25,186 bases of DNA, taken from positions 1,484 through 26,669 of the forward strand of contig DCBP01000109.1 of the NCBI GenBank assembly GCA_002314055.1. Reading direction: 5' to 3'. The position numbers were made by a program, and so were the translations under genes. The notes under the pieces are model-generated. The model ran no database searches. It worked only from the letters and a program-made list of their open reading frames with translations, and was not told the DNA's origin. This DNA comes from Prevotella sp. UBA1104 (lineage in GTDB: Bacteria; Bacteroidota; Bacteroidia; Bacteroidales; Bacteroidaceae). Below, in pieces: positions 6,781-15,812 of this stretch (its first letter is position 1; each line of letters opens with the position of its first letter).

Positions 6781-7776
6781 ATGGCAGAGGCTGTAGACAT
6801 ACGCGAGCTTAATATCCTTATTGAGCAGCAGAGTGCTTTTTTAACAAATATCACGAATGGCATGAACCGTGTCATCGTCGGTCAGAAACATCTTATAGAT
6901 TCTTTGCTTATCAGTTTGCTGAGCAATGGACACATACTCCTCGAAGGAGTGCCCGGACTGGCGAAGACATTAGCAATAAAGACACTGTCGCAATTAGTAG
7001 ATGCAGATTTCAACAGAATCCAGTTTACTCCGGATTTGCTTCCTGCAGATGTGATAGGAACGATGGTGTATTCCCAGAAGAACGAAAATTTCCAAGTAAA
7101 GAAAGGTCCGGTATTCGCCAATTTCATTTTGGCGGACGAGATAAACCGTGCTCCGGCAAAAGTACAGAGTGCCCTGTTGGAAGCGATGCAAGAGAAGCAA
7201 GTAACGATAGGCAGCAATACCTTTGAGTTGCCAAGTCCGTTCCTTGTTATGGCGACACAGAATCCGATAGAGCAGGAAGGAACCTATCCATTGCCAGAGG
7301 CTCAGGTAGACCGTTTCATGTTGAAAGTCGTAATAGAATATCCGTCGCTTGAAGAAGAGAAGCTAATAATACGAGAAAACCTCAGTGGTGCGATGCCAGA
7401 GGTAAAGCCCGTTGTCAGTTTATCAGACATAATCAAGGCTCGCGAGATAGTCCAGCAGGTATATATCGACGAAAAGATAGAGCAGTATATTGCAGACATA
7501 GTATTTGCAACTCGTTATCCGGAGCGTTACGGTCTTGACGAGCTGAAGCCACTGATAACATTCGGTGGAAGTCCGCGTGCAAGTATAAATCTTGCCAAGG
7601 CATCAAGAGCGTACGCCTTCATCCGTCGTCGTGGTTATGTAGTGCCAGAAGATGTAAGAGCAGTAGCCTACGACGTGTTGCGTCATAGAATCGGACTGTC
7701 GTATGAGGCAGAGGCAGACAATATCACGAGCGAGGAAATAGTAAGCAGAATAATCAATAAAGTGGAGGTTCCTTGA
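6781..7776 (+). CDS. MoxR family AAA+ ATPase
   Basis: A 331-residue MoxR-type AAA+ ATPase, thought to act as a chaperone that remodels or activates partner proteins with von Willebrand A domains. Walker A is GVPGLAKT at 56-63, Walker B is ILADEINRA with Asp119 and Glu120, the arginine of VDRF is Arg178, and sensor 2 is in GGSPRAS (Arg266). All catalytic residues are in place and the length is normal. It leads the Bat operon, with DUF58 and two VWA proteins downstream. This is the classical MoxR-DUF58-VWA arrangement, linked to aerotolerance in Bacteroides fragilis. Its stop TGA shares a base with the next start (TGATG). Confidence 0.95.
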   Translation: MAEAVDIRELNILIEQQSAFLTNITNGMNRVIVGQKHLIDSLLISLLSNGHILLEGVPGLAKTLAIKTLSQLVDADFNRIQFTPDLLPADVIGTMVYSQKNENFQVKKGPVFANFILADEINRAPAKVQSALLEAMQEKQVTIGSNTFELPSPFLVMATQNPIEQEGTYPLPEAQVDRFMLKVVIEYPSLEEEKLIIRENLSGAMPEVKPVVSLSDIIKAREIVQQVYIDEKIEQYIADIVFATRYPERYGLDELKPLITFGGSPRASINLAKASRAYAFIRRRGYVVPEDVRAVAYDVLRHRIGLSYEAEADNITSEEIVSRIINKVEVP

Positions 7777-8645
7777 TGGAAACCCGGGATTTGTTTAATA
7801 AAGTCCATAAAATCGAAATCAAGTCACGTGGACTCAGCAGCAATATATTTGCCGGTAAATACCATTCAGCCTTCAAGGGCCGAGGAATGGCATTCAGTGA
7901 AGTGCGTGCATATCAGTATGGCGATGACGTAAGAGACATCGACTGGAATGTGACGGCAAGAAGTCGTACACCCCATGTAAAAGTATATGAGGAAGAGCGA
8001 GAGCTAACCGTAATGTTGCTTGTAGATGTCAGTGGTTCGCTCGACTTTGGAACACGTGGAGAGTTGAAGCGCGACCTCGTAGCCGAGATATGTGCAACGT
8101 TAGCGTTCAGTGCGATACAGAACAATGACAAGATAGGAGTAGTATTCTTTTCCGATAAGATAGAGAAATTCATCCCTCCCAAGAAAGGAAAGAAGCACAT
8201 ACTGTATATCATTCACGAGCTGCTCGACTTCAAACCGGAAAGTCGTAAGACCGATATCTCATGTGCTTTAGCGTTCATCGCCAAGGCAGTAAAGCGCAAG
8301 TGTACCACCTTTTTGATAAGCGATTTCTATTCGAGAAAGAGTTTTGAAAAAGAGTTGATGGTATGCAGCAACAAGCATGATGTAGTAGCGATACAGGTTT
8401 ACGACCAGTTTGCCAAGACACTTCCAGATGTAGGACTGATGAAGGTTTCAGATTTAGAGACCGGTCACGAGATGTATATAGACACGGGTGACAAGAAACT
8501 AAGAAAGGCTCATCATGAATATTGGGTTGACAGAGAGAAGGCAATGGACATGCTCTTCAAGAGAGCACATGTCGACAGTGTGTCGATAGCAACAGACGAA
8601 GATTATGTTTCGAGTTTAATCCATCTCTTTAAGATGAGGTCGTAA
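7776..8645 (+). CDS. DUF58 domain protein of the Bat operon
   Basis: A 289-residue cytoplasmic protein with the DUF58 signature between residues about 35 and 77 (GRGMAFSEVRAYQYGDD, then RDIDWNVTARS and VKVYEEERE). It also has a VWA-like metal site, DVSGS, at 84-88, with no transmembrane helix. DUF58 proteins pair with MoxR ATPases, and the DxSxS motif suggests a metal-ion-dependent adhesion site for binding a partner. The frame extends to a TTG at 7773, but the ATG at 7776 is chosen because GGAGG at 7764-7768 lies 7 bases before it and the TGATG overlap is typical of coupling to moxR. Confidence 0.92.
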   Translation: METRDLFNKVHKIEIKSRGLSSNIFAGKYHSAFKGRGMAFSEVRAYQYGDDVRDIDWNVTARSRTPHVKVYEEERELTVMLLVDVSGSLDFGTRGELKRDLVAEICATLAFSAIQNNDKIGVVFFSDKIEKFIPPKKGKKHILYIIHELLDFKPESRKTDISCALAFIAKAVKRKCTTFLISDFYSRKSFEKELMVCSNKHDVVAIQVYDQFAKTLPDVGLMKVSDLETGHEMYIDTGDKKLRKAHHEYWVDREKAMDMLFKRAHVDSVSIATDEDYVSSLIHLFKMRS

Positions 8646-8671
8646 AACGTTTACATATAGCAAAATAAACA

Positions 8672-9733
8672 ATGAGACGCATTATATTTTTATTAATATC
8701 CATTATGTCTTGCCATATATGTGGTGCTCAGGTCACAATAGACCAGAAATTAGACTCGATGCAGATATTAATAGGAGAACAGTCAAGACTGACACTGTCT
8801 GTCGTTGTAAATGACGGACAGAAAGTGAAGTTTCCGGAGTTTGGAAGAAGTCAGTATATTACGCCAGGAGTAGAAGTACTCGAATGTATGAAGCCAGATA
8901 CGGTATCGCTTGACGGCGGTCGTCTGCAAGTATCAAGAGCGTATGTCTTGACTTCGTTCGACGAAAGACTATATTACATCCCGTCGCAGAAAATAAAGGT
9001 AGACAATAAAGTATATGCGTCTAAGGCACTGGCATTAAAGGTGTTGACAGTTCCTGTTGACACCTTGCATGCAGACAAGTTCTATCCCCCCAAAGACGTA
9101 CAGGACAATCCATTCTCATGGAGCGAATGGAAAGCCCCGTTGTCATATAGCATCATTTCCGTATTCCTGTTGATACTCGCATTATATATATGGCGAAGGA
9201 TGAAAAGCAACAAGCCGATAATAAGCAGAGTAAAAGTCGTAAAATATATTCCTCCACATCAGAAAGCCTTAAACGGCATAGAAAAGCTGAAGAGCGACAG
9301 GGCAACAGTTTCGGAAAATCAGAAAGAGTATTATACGAAGTTAACGACAATACTTCGTCAGTACATAGCCGAACGATTTGGCTTTGATGCGATGGAGATG
9401 ACAAGTTCAGAGATAATAGACCGTTTGCGCAATGAGGATACAGAGGCGTTAAATGAGATAACCAGTCTGTTCCGCACGGCAGACCTTGTGAAGTTTGCCA
9501 AGCATTCAGCCCTAATCAATGAGAACGATGCAAACCTCATGAGTGCCTTGTCATTTATAAACGATACGAAATTAGAGGAAAAGCCACAGATACAGGTTGT
9601 TACAGCCGAAGAAAAGAAAGAAGAACAAGAACGACAGCAATGGATAGTCAAGAAAATAGTATTGGCATTCATCATAGTAATTGCCGTAGTCTTGCTTATT
9701 CTGACTGTATACAACGTTTACGTTTTAATTTAA
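8672..9733 (+). CDS. BatD-like membrane protein of the Bat operon
   Basis: A 353-residue protein with a signal peptide (residues 1 to about 19, ending CGAQV) and a periplasmic beta-rich domain of about 130 residues. A transmembrane helix (about 154-174, SYSIISVFLLILALYIW) is followed by a cytoplasmic helical region (about 175-325) and a C-terminal transmembrane helix (about 327-353). The cytoplasmic region contains YYTKLTTILRQYIAERFG (220-237), which resembles the corresponding part of BatD further down the operon. It sits between DUF58 and BatA, where Bacteroidetes Bat operons usually have such a protein. The function is not known to me; a scaffold connecting the cytoplasmic ATPase to the periplasmic parts is a guess. 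Confidence 0.75.
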   Translation: MRRIIFLLISIMSCHICGAQVTIDQKLDSMQILIGEQSRLTLSVVVNDGQKVKFPEFGRSQYITPGVEVLECMKPDTVSLDGGRLQVSRAYVLTSFDERLYYIPSQKIKVDNKVYASKALALKVLTVPVDTLHADKFYPPKDVQDNPFSWSEWKAPLSYSIISVFLLILALYIWRRMKSNKPIISRVKVVKYIPPHQKALNGIEKLKSDRATVSENQKEYYTKLTTILRQYIAERFGFDAMEMTSSEIIDRLRNEDTEALNEITSLFRTADLVKFAKHSALINENDANLMSALSFINDTKLEEKPQIQVVTAEEKKEEQERQQWIVKKIVLAFIIVIAVVLLILTVYNVYVLI

Positions 9734-9740
9734 GTCCATT

Positions 9741-10739
9741 ATGGAATTTGCAAATAAAGAATATTTATTTCTTCTGCTGCTCATAATACCATATATATTA
9801 TGGTGTATGTTATACAGAAAGAAAAATGAACCGACAGTAAATGTTGCAGATTCATTTGCCTATCTGCATGCTCATAAGAGCTGGCGCACAAGATTGATAA
9901 TGTTGCCAGATGTGTTGAGAGTAGTGGTCTATATCTTGATAGTCATAATCCTCGCCCGTCCGCAGGGACACAACAGTTGGGGCGTTAAAGAGACAGAAGG
10001 CATCGATATCATGCTCGCCATGGATGTGTCGACGAGTATGCTGGCACAGGACTTGAAGCCAAACCGTATAGAGGCAGCCAAGAATGTGGCGGCAGAATTT
10101 ATTTCAGGAAGAGAAGACGATAACATCGGACTGACAATCTTTGCGGGAGAGGCATTCACGCAATGTCCGATGACCACCGACCACCAGTCGTTACTTAACA
10201 TGCTCATGTCAGTACGTACGGATCTTGCCGAGAGAGGACTAATTCAGGACGGAACGGCAATCGGTATGGGACTGGCAAATGCCGTAGCACGCTTAAAAGA
10301 CAGTAAGACAAAGAGTAAGGTAGTAATACTGTTGACCGACGGCAGTAACAATATGGGCGACATATCCCCATTGACCGCCGCACAGATAGCAAAAAGTTAT
10401 GGTATAAGAGTATATACGATAGCAATAGGCAGTAAGTCGCTGGCACCATATCCGGTGCAAGTGGCAGGAACCGTAAGGTATGTCAATCTTCGTGCCGACA
10501 TCGATACAGGGACATTGAAGCAAATAGCTCAGACCGCCGACGGAAACTTCTACCGGGCTACCAATACAGCAGAGTTGAAGAAAATCTATAAAGACATCGA
10601 CAAGTTGGAGAAAACCCGATTGAGTTCGAAGAATTTCTCCAAACTGTCGGAAAACTATTATCCGTTTGCCCTTGCGGCAGTATTGTTGTTGCTGCTGGAT
10701 ATAATCCTGAGGCTGACAGTCTTTAGACGTTTGCCATAA
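9741..10739 (+). CDS. batA: BatA, membrane VWA-domain protein
   Basis: A 332-residue inner-membrane protein. Two N-terminal transmembrane helices (about 5-25 and 54-75) precede a von Willebrand A domain whose MIDAS motif is DVSTS at 95-99, with GTAIGMGLANAVARL and LLTDGSNNMGD as the later metal-site segments. A C-terminal helix (about 306-327) follows. This helix-helix-VWA-helix layout is that of BatA of the Bacteroides aerotolerance operon. The VWA domain probably binds a partner in a metal-dependent way and forms a complex with BatB, BatC and the MoxR ATPase. It follows the BatD-like gene by only 7 bp and is followed by a second, paralogous VWA gene. Confidence 0.92.
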   Translation: MEFANKEYLFLLLLIIPYILWCMLYRKKNEPTVNVADSFAYLHAHKSWRTRLIMLPDVLRVVVYILIVIILARPQGHNSWGVKETEGIDIMLAMDVSTSMLAQDLKPNRIEAAKNVAAEFISGREDDNIGLTIFAGEAFTQCPMTTDHQSLLNMLMSVRTDLAERGLIQDGTAIGMGLANAVARLKDSKTKSKVVILLTDGSNNMGDISPLTAAQIAKSYGIRVYTIAIGSKSLAPYPVQVAGTVRYVNLRADIDTGTLKQIAQTADGNFYRATNTAELKKIYKDIDKLEKTRLSSKNFSKLSENYYPFALAAVLLLLLDIILRLTVFRRLP

Positions 10740-10769
10740 AAGTTTTTGTTAATCAAAAATATAAAAGAG

Positions 10770-11798
10770 ATGCTAAGATTTGCAGAACCTACATATTTAT
10801 ATTTGTTATTTGTCATACCAGTATTGCTGATAATATGGCTAATACATTTAAGGAGGACGAGAACACTAATCAACAGAGCCTTTGACAAAAGACTGCAAGA
10901 GAGTCTGATGCCAAATCGGTCAAAGATAAGGCCCCTGTTGAAATACGTGTTGTCGCTTATCGTATATGCACTACTCGTAATAGTACTTGCGCGTCCTCAG
11001 GCAGGAACAAAGATAAGTAATGAGAAGCGAAACGGAATAGAGGCGATGGTGGCATTGGATATCAGTAACTCCATGCTTGCAGAAGACGTTGCCCCGTCGA
11101 GGTTAGACAAGAGTAAGATGCTGATAGAGAACATGATAGACGGATTTAAGAACGATAAAGTCGGACTTGTAGTATTTGCAGGCAGTTCATTTGTTCAACT
11201 GCCCATCACAACAGATTTCGTATCAGCAAAGATGTTCCTTCAGAGTTTAAATCCGTCGCTAATAGCCTCACAAGGAACCGATATCGGAGGAGCCATAAAT
11301 ACCTGCATCAACTGTTTCACGAAAAAAGAGAATGTAGGAAGAGCGATAGTCGTCATTACCGACGGAGAAGACCATGAAGGAGGAGCAATAGAGGCAGCAA
11401 AGGCAGCAAAGAAAAAAGGCATAAATGTATTTGTGCTCGGCATCGGAATGCCCAAGGGAGGACTCATCCCCGACGGTCATGGCGGTTATATGAAAGACAA
11501 CCATGGCAACGAGGTGTTGTCCGTTCTTAACGAAGACATGTGTAAGCAGATAGCCCAGGCAGGCGGAGGAGCATATATCCATGTAGACAATACGAACAGT
11601 GCCCAAGATGCACTTGATTCAGAACTTGGCAAGTTGCAAAAAGGCGACATGTTGAATGCCGTATACAGTGAATACGACGAGCAGTTCCAGACCTTCGCTT
11701 TCCTTGCGCTTGTAGTACTAATCATAGAGATGTTGATATTAGAGGCAAAGAATCCGTTATTTAAAAACGTCAGACTTTTTAAGAGAAAGGGAGAATAA
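10770..11798 (+). CDS. batB: BatB, membrane VWA-domain protein
   Basis: A 342-residue paralogue of BatA with the same layout: an N-terminal helix (YLYLLFVIPVLLIIWLIHL), a second helix ending in LARPQAG, the VWA domain with MIDAS motif DISNS at 97-101, GTDIGGAINTCINCF and VITDGEDHEGG, and a C-terminal helix (AFLALVVLIIEMLILEA). The frame is open from a TTG at 10746, but the ATG at 10770 gives the conserved MLRFAEPTYL start and has AAAAGAG before it. It ends in TAATG, sharing a base with batC. Unlike BatA, its VWA domain carries the insert GMPKGGLIPDGHGGYMKDN, typical of BatB. The partner is probably BatA/BatC in one complex. Confidence 0.92.
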   Translation: MLRFAEPTYLYLLFVIPVLLIIWLIHLRRTRTLINRAFDKRLQESLMPNRSKIRPLLKYVLSLIVYALLVIVLARPQAGTKISNEKRNGIEAMVALDISNSMLAEDVAPSRLDKSKMLIENMIDGFKNDKVGLVVFAGSSFVQLPITTDFVSAKMFLQSLNPSLIASQGTDIGGAINTCINCFTKKENVGRAIVVITDGEDHEGGAIEAAKAAKKKGINVFVLGIGMPKGGLIPDGHGGYMKDNHGNEVLSVLNEDMCKQIAQAGGGAYIHVDNTNSAQDALDSELGKLQKGDMLNAVYSEYDEQFQTFAFLALVVLIIEMLILEAKNPLFKNVRLFKRKGE

Positions 11799-12502
11799 TG
11801 GAAAAGATAATAAAATATGCAGTTTTGCTCCTCATGTCTGTGCTTCCTTTTGTAGCATCGGCACAGACCGACAGAGACCATATAAGAAGCGGAAACAAAC
11901 TTTACCGACAGAAGAAATACCCTGCAGCAGAGGTAGAGTACCGCAAGGCAGTCTCTTTGAATGCCAACAATCCACAGGCACTGTATAATCTCGGTTGTGT
12001 GATGATGATGCAGAATAAAGGATCCGAGGCAATAAAGCTTTATGAGAAGGCGAGCAAGATAGAGACGAACAAGATGAGAAGAGCAAAGATATTCCATAAT
12101 ATAGGAATAATCTGTCAGTCGAGCAAGATGTATGGCGAAGCCATAAAGGCATACAGCGAGTCTCTTCGGAACAATCCTTCGGACAACGAGACAAGGTATA
12201 ATCTTGCCCTCTGCAAGAAATTGCAGAAAAACGACAAGAACAAGGACAAGAACAAAAATCAGAACAAGAATAACGACAAGCAAAAAGGAAAAGACAAGCA
12301 GAAAGAGCAGAAAAGCGATACAGGAAAGAACAACGACAAGAAAGATCAGCAGCGCAACAGTCAGAAAGACCAGCCGCAGATGAGCAAAGACAATGCGGAG
12401 CAGCTCTTGAATGCCGCCATGCAGCAGGAGCAGCAGACGCAAGAACGCTTGAATAAAAGTCGGCAGCAACAGCAGTCGCGTCATTTCGAGAAAAATTGGT
12501 GA
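11798..12502 (+). CDS. batC: BatC, periplasmic TPR protein with Lys/Gln-rich tail
   Basis: A 234-residue protein with a signal peptide (1-23, ending ASAQ). At least two to three tetratricopeptide repeats lie in residues about 30-140 (GNKLYRQKKYPAAEVEYRKA, LYNLGCVMMM, AIKAYSESLRNNP). A long low-complexity tail rich in Lys, Asn, Asp and Gln (about 142-215) ends in HFEKNW, a terminal motif I associate with BatC. The TPRs should bind other Bat proteins in the periplasm. GGGAG at 11789-11793 supports the ATG, which overlaps the batB stop by 1 base. The A/C/G-rich repetitive tail produces a long spurious open frame on the other strand. Confidence 0.9.
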   Translation: MEKIIKYAVLLLMSVLPFVASAQTDRDHIRSGNKLYRQKKYPAAEVEYRKAVSLNANNPQALYNLGCVMMMQNKGSEAIKLYEKASKIETNKMRRAKIFHNIGIICQSSKMYGEAIKAYSESLRNNPSDNETRYNLALCKKLQKNDKNKDKNKNQNKNNDKQKGKDKQKEQKSDTGKNNDKKDQQRNSQKDQPQMSKDNAEQLLNAAMQQEQQTQERLNKSRQQQQSRHFEKNW

Positions 12503-12552
12503 TAACATTAGATATCTTTGTTTGGACAGCAGTATAGAACATTATATAAAAT

Positions 12553-15117
12553 ATGAAGAGATATTTGTTAAATATATTATTTGCGATACTTGGATTGGTA
12601 AGTAATGCACAGGGACTAAGAGTCAGTGCACCGTCCCATGTGGCAACGGGAGAGAACTTCCGTCTTGTATATGTCATCGGCACCCAGGATGCTTCAGACA
12701 TACACATGGGAAATATCCCCGAAGCATTAGAGCTGATAACCGGTCCGTTCCGTTCCTCGCAGTCAAGCTACCAGGTAATAAACGGACATGCGAGCAGTTC
12801 ATCGTCAACGACATATACCTTCATCCTATGTGCCACAAAAAGTGGAACATACAATATTCCGGCAGCTACAGTAGTAGCCAACGGACATCGGTATACATCA
12901 CATGCCGTAAAGATAAATGTGTCAGGAAAGAATGTATCAGCCAGTGGTTCTCCTAAGATGCATGACAGTTCGCCTGGAGAGCCGAGACTGCGTTCAGCAG
13001 GCAGTGCCATCTCAGGTAAGGACTTATTTATCAAGGTAACGGCAAGCAAGAATAAAGTATATGAGCAAGAGCCGGTAGTGCTCACATATAAGGTATACAC
13101 CCTTGTAGACCTAAACGAATTAAAGGGCGACATGCCAGATCTGACAGGATTCCACACCCTTGAAGTGCCACTGCCACAGCAGAAGTCGTTCCATATAGAA
13201 AATTATAACGGACGACCATACCGTTGTGTCACCTGGAGTCAGTATATAATGTATCCTCAGATGCATGGAGCCTTGAAAATACCGAGTATCGTTTTCAAGG
13301 GATCCATAGTACAGCAAAACAAGAATGTAGATCCGGTGGAAGCCTTTTTCAACGGCGGTTCGGCATACGTAGAAGTCAAGAAAGACATTGTAGCTCCAGG
13401 ACTGACCCTCAATGTGTTGCCATTGCCGACAAAGCCATCGAACTTCTCAGGTGGAGTAGGAACGTTTAATATCAGTGCACAGCTAAACAAAACGGATATC
13501 CGCTCAAATGATCCGTTCACGCTTCGAGTTGTGATAAGCGGAAGAGGAAACCTGAAACTGATAAAGCAGCCGACAGTAAAGTTCCCAAAGGACTTTGACA
13601 AGTATGACCCGAAAGTAACCGACAAGACCAAGATAACAGGAAATGGCTTGGAGGGCAATATGATATACGACTTTATCGCTGTACCGCGAAATCAAGGTAC
13701 GTATACGATACCTTCGGTAGAGTTCGTGTATTTTGATACAAACACCAGCAGCTACAAGACAATAAAGACCCAGCCGTTTACAATAGATGTAAAGAAAGGT
13801 TCCGGAGAATCATCATCCGTAGATGATTACTCAGAGGATATGAAGAACAAAGATATCCGTCAGATAAAAGATGGAGAGATGACCATAACCGACATGGATC
13901 ATCCATTCTTCAACTCAGCGGCATATTGGGCTGTCGTACTGTCAGTTATAGTTCTGTCGATCATCATAGCCTATCTGCTGAACAAGTTTGTGGCATCCAT
14001 GAACGATACGACCCGTAGGGTAAAGGGAGCAAACCGTGTAGCCCTCAAGCGACTGCGCAAGGCAGACGAGCTGATGTTGCATGGCGACAAGGCAACATTC
14101 TATGAGGAAGTTTTGAAAGCCCTCATGGGATACGTAGAAGAAAAATTCAGTCTGACGGCAGAAGAACGTTCGCGAGAGAATATCGAAAAAGTACTTGCAG
14201 TAAAGAATATAGACAAGAAGTTGGTGGAAGACTTTATAAGCATAATAGACACATGTGAAATGGAGCATTATTCACCGTCTTCAACCGTAAACAATATGAA
14301 TGATATATTCGAAAAAGCGATGAATACGATAACCTCAATCGAGGAGTCGCTAAAATCAAAGAAGAAGCATCTTCCTCATACAGCAATATTGCTTGTCATA
14401 GCACTGTTCATGACAGCACCGGTATATTCCGTGACAAAGGAAAATGCAGATACAGAATATAGAAAAGGCAATTATCAGCAGGCAATAAAGGATTATAATG
14501 AATTATTGAAGAGTGGAAAAAGTGCAGAATTGTATTACAATTTAGGTAATGCGTATTACCGGACCGACAATATCACGCAGGCAATACTCAGTTATGAGCG
14601 CGCATCATTATTGTCGCCGGGAGACGACGATATCCAGTACAACCTGAAACTTGCCCAGTCAAAGACAATAGACAAGATATCCTCAGAGCCGCAGATGATA
14701 CTTGTACAGTGGGCCAACAGTGTTGTAGACATGATGAAAATGGATTCATGGGGAACAATGTCTGTCGTTACATTAGTAATAGCAATTGTTGCCCTCCTCG
14801 TATATCTGTTTACAAGAAAGATATTCATGCGCAAGATAGGATTCTATACAAGTGTAGTAATGCTGTTGACAGCAATTATATCATATAGTTGCGCATACAG
14901 TCAGCAGAAACGCTATCAGGAGCGACGCGGTGCAATCGTCGTATCACCTTCAGTGCAGTTGAAGAAGACACCAGACGAAAAAGGAGGAAACGCCGCCGTT
15001 GTACATGAAGGAACAAAAGTAGAGATAATAGATGATTCGATGAAGGAATGGAAACACGTTCGTCTCGGTGACGACCGTGACGGATGGCTTCACGTATCGC
15101 AAATAGAAAGAATATGA
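12553..15117 (+). CDS. BatD-BatE fusion protein
   Basis: An 854-residue uninterrupted frame that joins two proteins usually separate in Bacteroides. Residues 1 to about 600 are BatD: a signal peptide, a large periplasmic beta-sandwich region (including KVYEQEPVVLTYKVYT and GRGNLKL), a transmembrane helix at about 456-480, and a cytoplasmic helical region with FYEEVLKALMGYVEEKF at 516-532. Residues about 607-854 are BatE: a hydrophobic segment (607-627) that would be the BatE signal peptide and here is a membrane anchor, TPRs (about 632-700), two transmembrane helices (736-756 and 762-782), and an SH3-like domain (about 787-854, ending DGWLHVSQIERI). I see no frameshift or stop between the parts. 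It sits 50 bp after batC, and its stop overlaps the PAP2 gene (ATGA). Confidence 0.88.
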   Translation: MKRYLLNILFAILGLVSNAQGLRVSAPSHVATGENFRLVYVIGTQDASDIHMGNIPEALELITGPFRSSQSSYQVINGHASSSSSTTYTFILCATKSGTYNIPAATVVANGHRYTSHAVKINVSGKNVSASGSPKMHDSSPGEPRLRSAGSAISGKDLFIKVTASKNKVYEQEPVVLTYKVYTLVDLNELKGDMPDLTGFHTLEVPLPQQKSFHIENYNGRPYRCVTWSQYIMYPQMHGALKIPSIVFKGSIVQQNKNVDPVEAFFNGGSAYVEVKKDIVAPGLTLNVLPLPTKPSNFSGGVGTFNISAQLNKTDIRSNDPFTLRVVISGRGNLKLIKQPTVKFPKDFDKYDPKVTDKTKITGNGLEGNMIYDFIAVPRNQGTYTIPSVEFVYFDTNTSSYKTIKTQPFTIDVKKGSGESSSVDDYSEDMKNKDIRQIKDGEMTITDMDHPFFNSAAYWAVVLSVIVLSIIIAYLLNKFVASMNDTTRRVKGANRVALKRLRKADELMLHGDKATFYEEVLKALMGYVEEKFSLTAEERSRENIEKVLAVKNIDKKLVEDFISIIDTCEMEHYSPSSTVNNMNDIFEKAMNTITSIEESLKSKKKHLPHTAILLVIALFMTAPVYSVTKENADTEYRKGNYQQAIKDYNELLKSGKSAELYYNLGNAYYRTDNITQAILSYERASLLSPGDDDIQYNLKLAQSKTIDKISSEPQMILVQWANSVVDMMKMDSWGTMSVVTLVIAIVALLVYLFTRKIFMRKIGFYTSVVMLLTAIISYSCAYSQQKRYQERRGAIVVSPSVQLKKTPDEKGGNAAVVHEGTKVEIIDDSMKEWKHVRLGDDRDGWLHVSQIERI

Positions 15118-15797
15118 CAGATAGTATAGATATCAGTATATTAGAACTTGTTAACGGAAGCACTTCCTCATTCTGGGATGCTTTCATGCTGACACTGACG
15201 TCCGGCTATACATGGATTCCATTGTATATAGCCTTGTTGTATCTTGTAATCTACAACAGTGAGACAATGTCTCAAATAATGCTTGTCGTAGGATGTGCGT
15301 TGTTGTGTGTAGTCTTTTCAGGAGGTTTGAGCGACTATGTAGTAAAGCCGCTTGTTTGCAGGGTACGTCCGATAAACGATCCGATGTTAGGCGATATAAT
15401 TGTTTCGGCATGCAAGGCAGTACCAAAAGACTTCAGTTTCTTCTCGTCGCATGCAGCAAACACAATAAGTTTAGCAGTATTCTTTTCGCTTTTGGTTAGG
15501 AACATGAAACTATTTGTAGCTTTGCTGATATGGTCGTTGACAAACTGTTATACAAGGCTGTATTTAGGACTGCACTATCCGTCAGACATACTTGTAGGAT
15601 TATTATGGGGAGCATTCATCGGTGTCTTGGTATACAGCTTGTATGTAAGACTATATTCAAAAGTTTTCAGTCCCGGTGAATTCATTTCCACGCAATACAC
15701 CTCAAAAGGTTATACTATATCAACAGTAGATATAGTATTATGTGTTATCGTGTTGATATATATCGTATCAATGATAATATCGTTTATAATGGCATAA
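15114..15797 (+). CDS. PAP2 family membrane phosphatase
   Basis: A 227-residue integral membrane protein of the type 2 phosphatidic acid phosphatase family. The three active-site motifs are complete: KX6RP (Lys78 to Arg85-Pro86), SSHA with His113, and R-X5-H-X3-D with Arg148, His154 and Asp158. About six hydrophobic helices are visible. Likely substrates are undecaprenyl pyrophosphate or another lipid phosphate of the envelope, but the sequence does not decide this. The frame extends to an ATG at 15084, but the ATG at 15114 overlapping the fusion gene stop (ATGA) gives the expected N terminus (MTDSIDISILELVN). Its overlap suggests co-expression with the Bat genes. Confidence 0.9.
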   Translation: MTDSIDISILELVNGSTSSFWDAFMLTLTSGYTWIPLYIALLYLVIYNSETMSQIMLVVGCALLCVVFSGGLSDYVVKPLVCRVRPINDPMLGDIIVSACKAVPKDFSFFSSHAANTISLAVFFSLLVRNMKLFVALLIWSLTNCYTRLYLGLHYPSDILVGLLWGAFIGVLVYSLYVRLYSKVFSPGEFISTQYTSKGYTISTVDIVLCVIVLIYIVSMIISFIMA

Positions 15798-15812
15798 AAT
15801 AAAATCAAAGAA

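Noticed and set aside
11486..12508. Open frame of 340 codons on the - strand opposite batC
   Set aside because: It is antisense to batB and batC and is open mainly because the A/C/G-rich batC tail lacks reverse-strand stops. Its product is low-complexity, Leu-rich and not protein-like.
15084..15113. Upstream ATG for the PAP2 gene, within the BatD-BatE fusion
   Set aside because: The start at 15114 overlaps the preceding stop as ATGA and yields the usual N terminus, so the ten extra codons are unlikely to be used.
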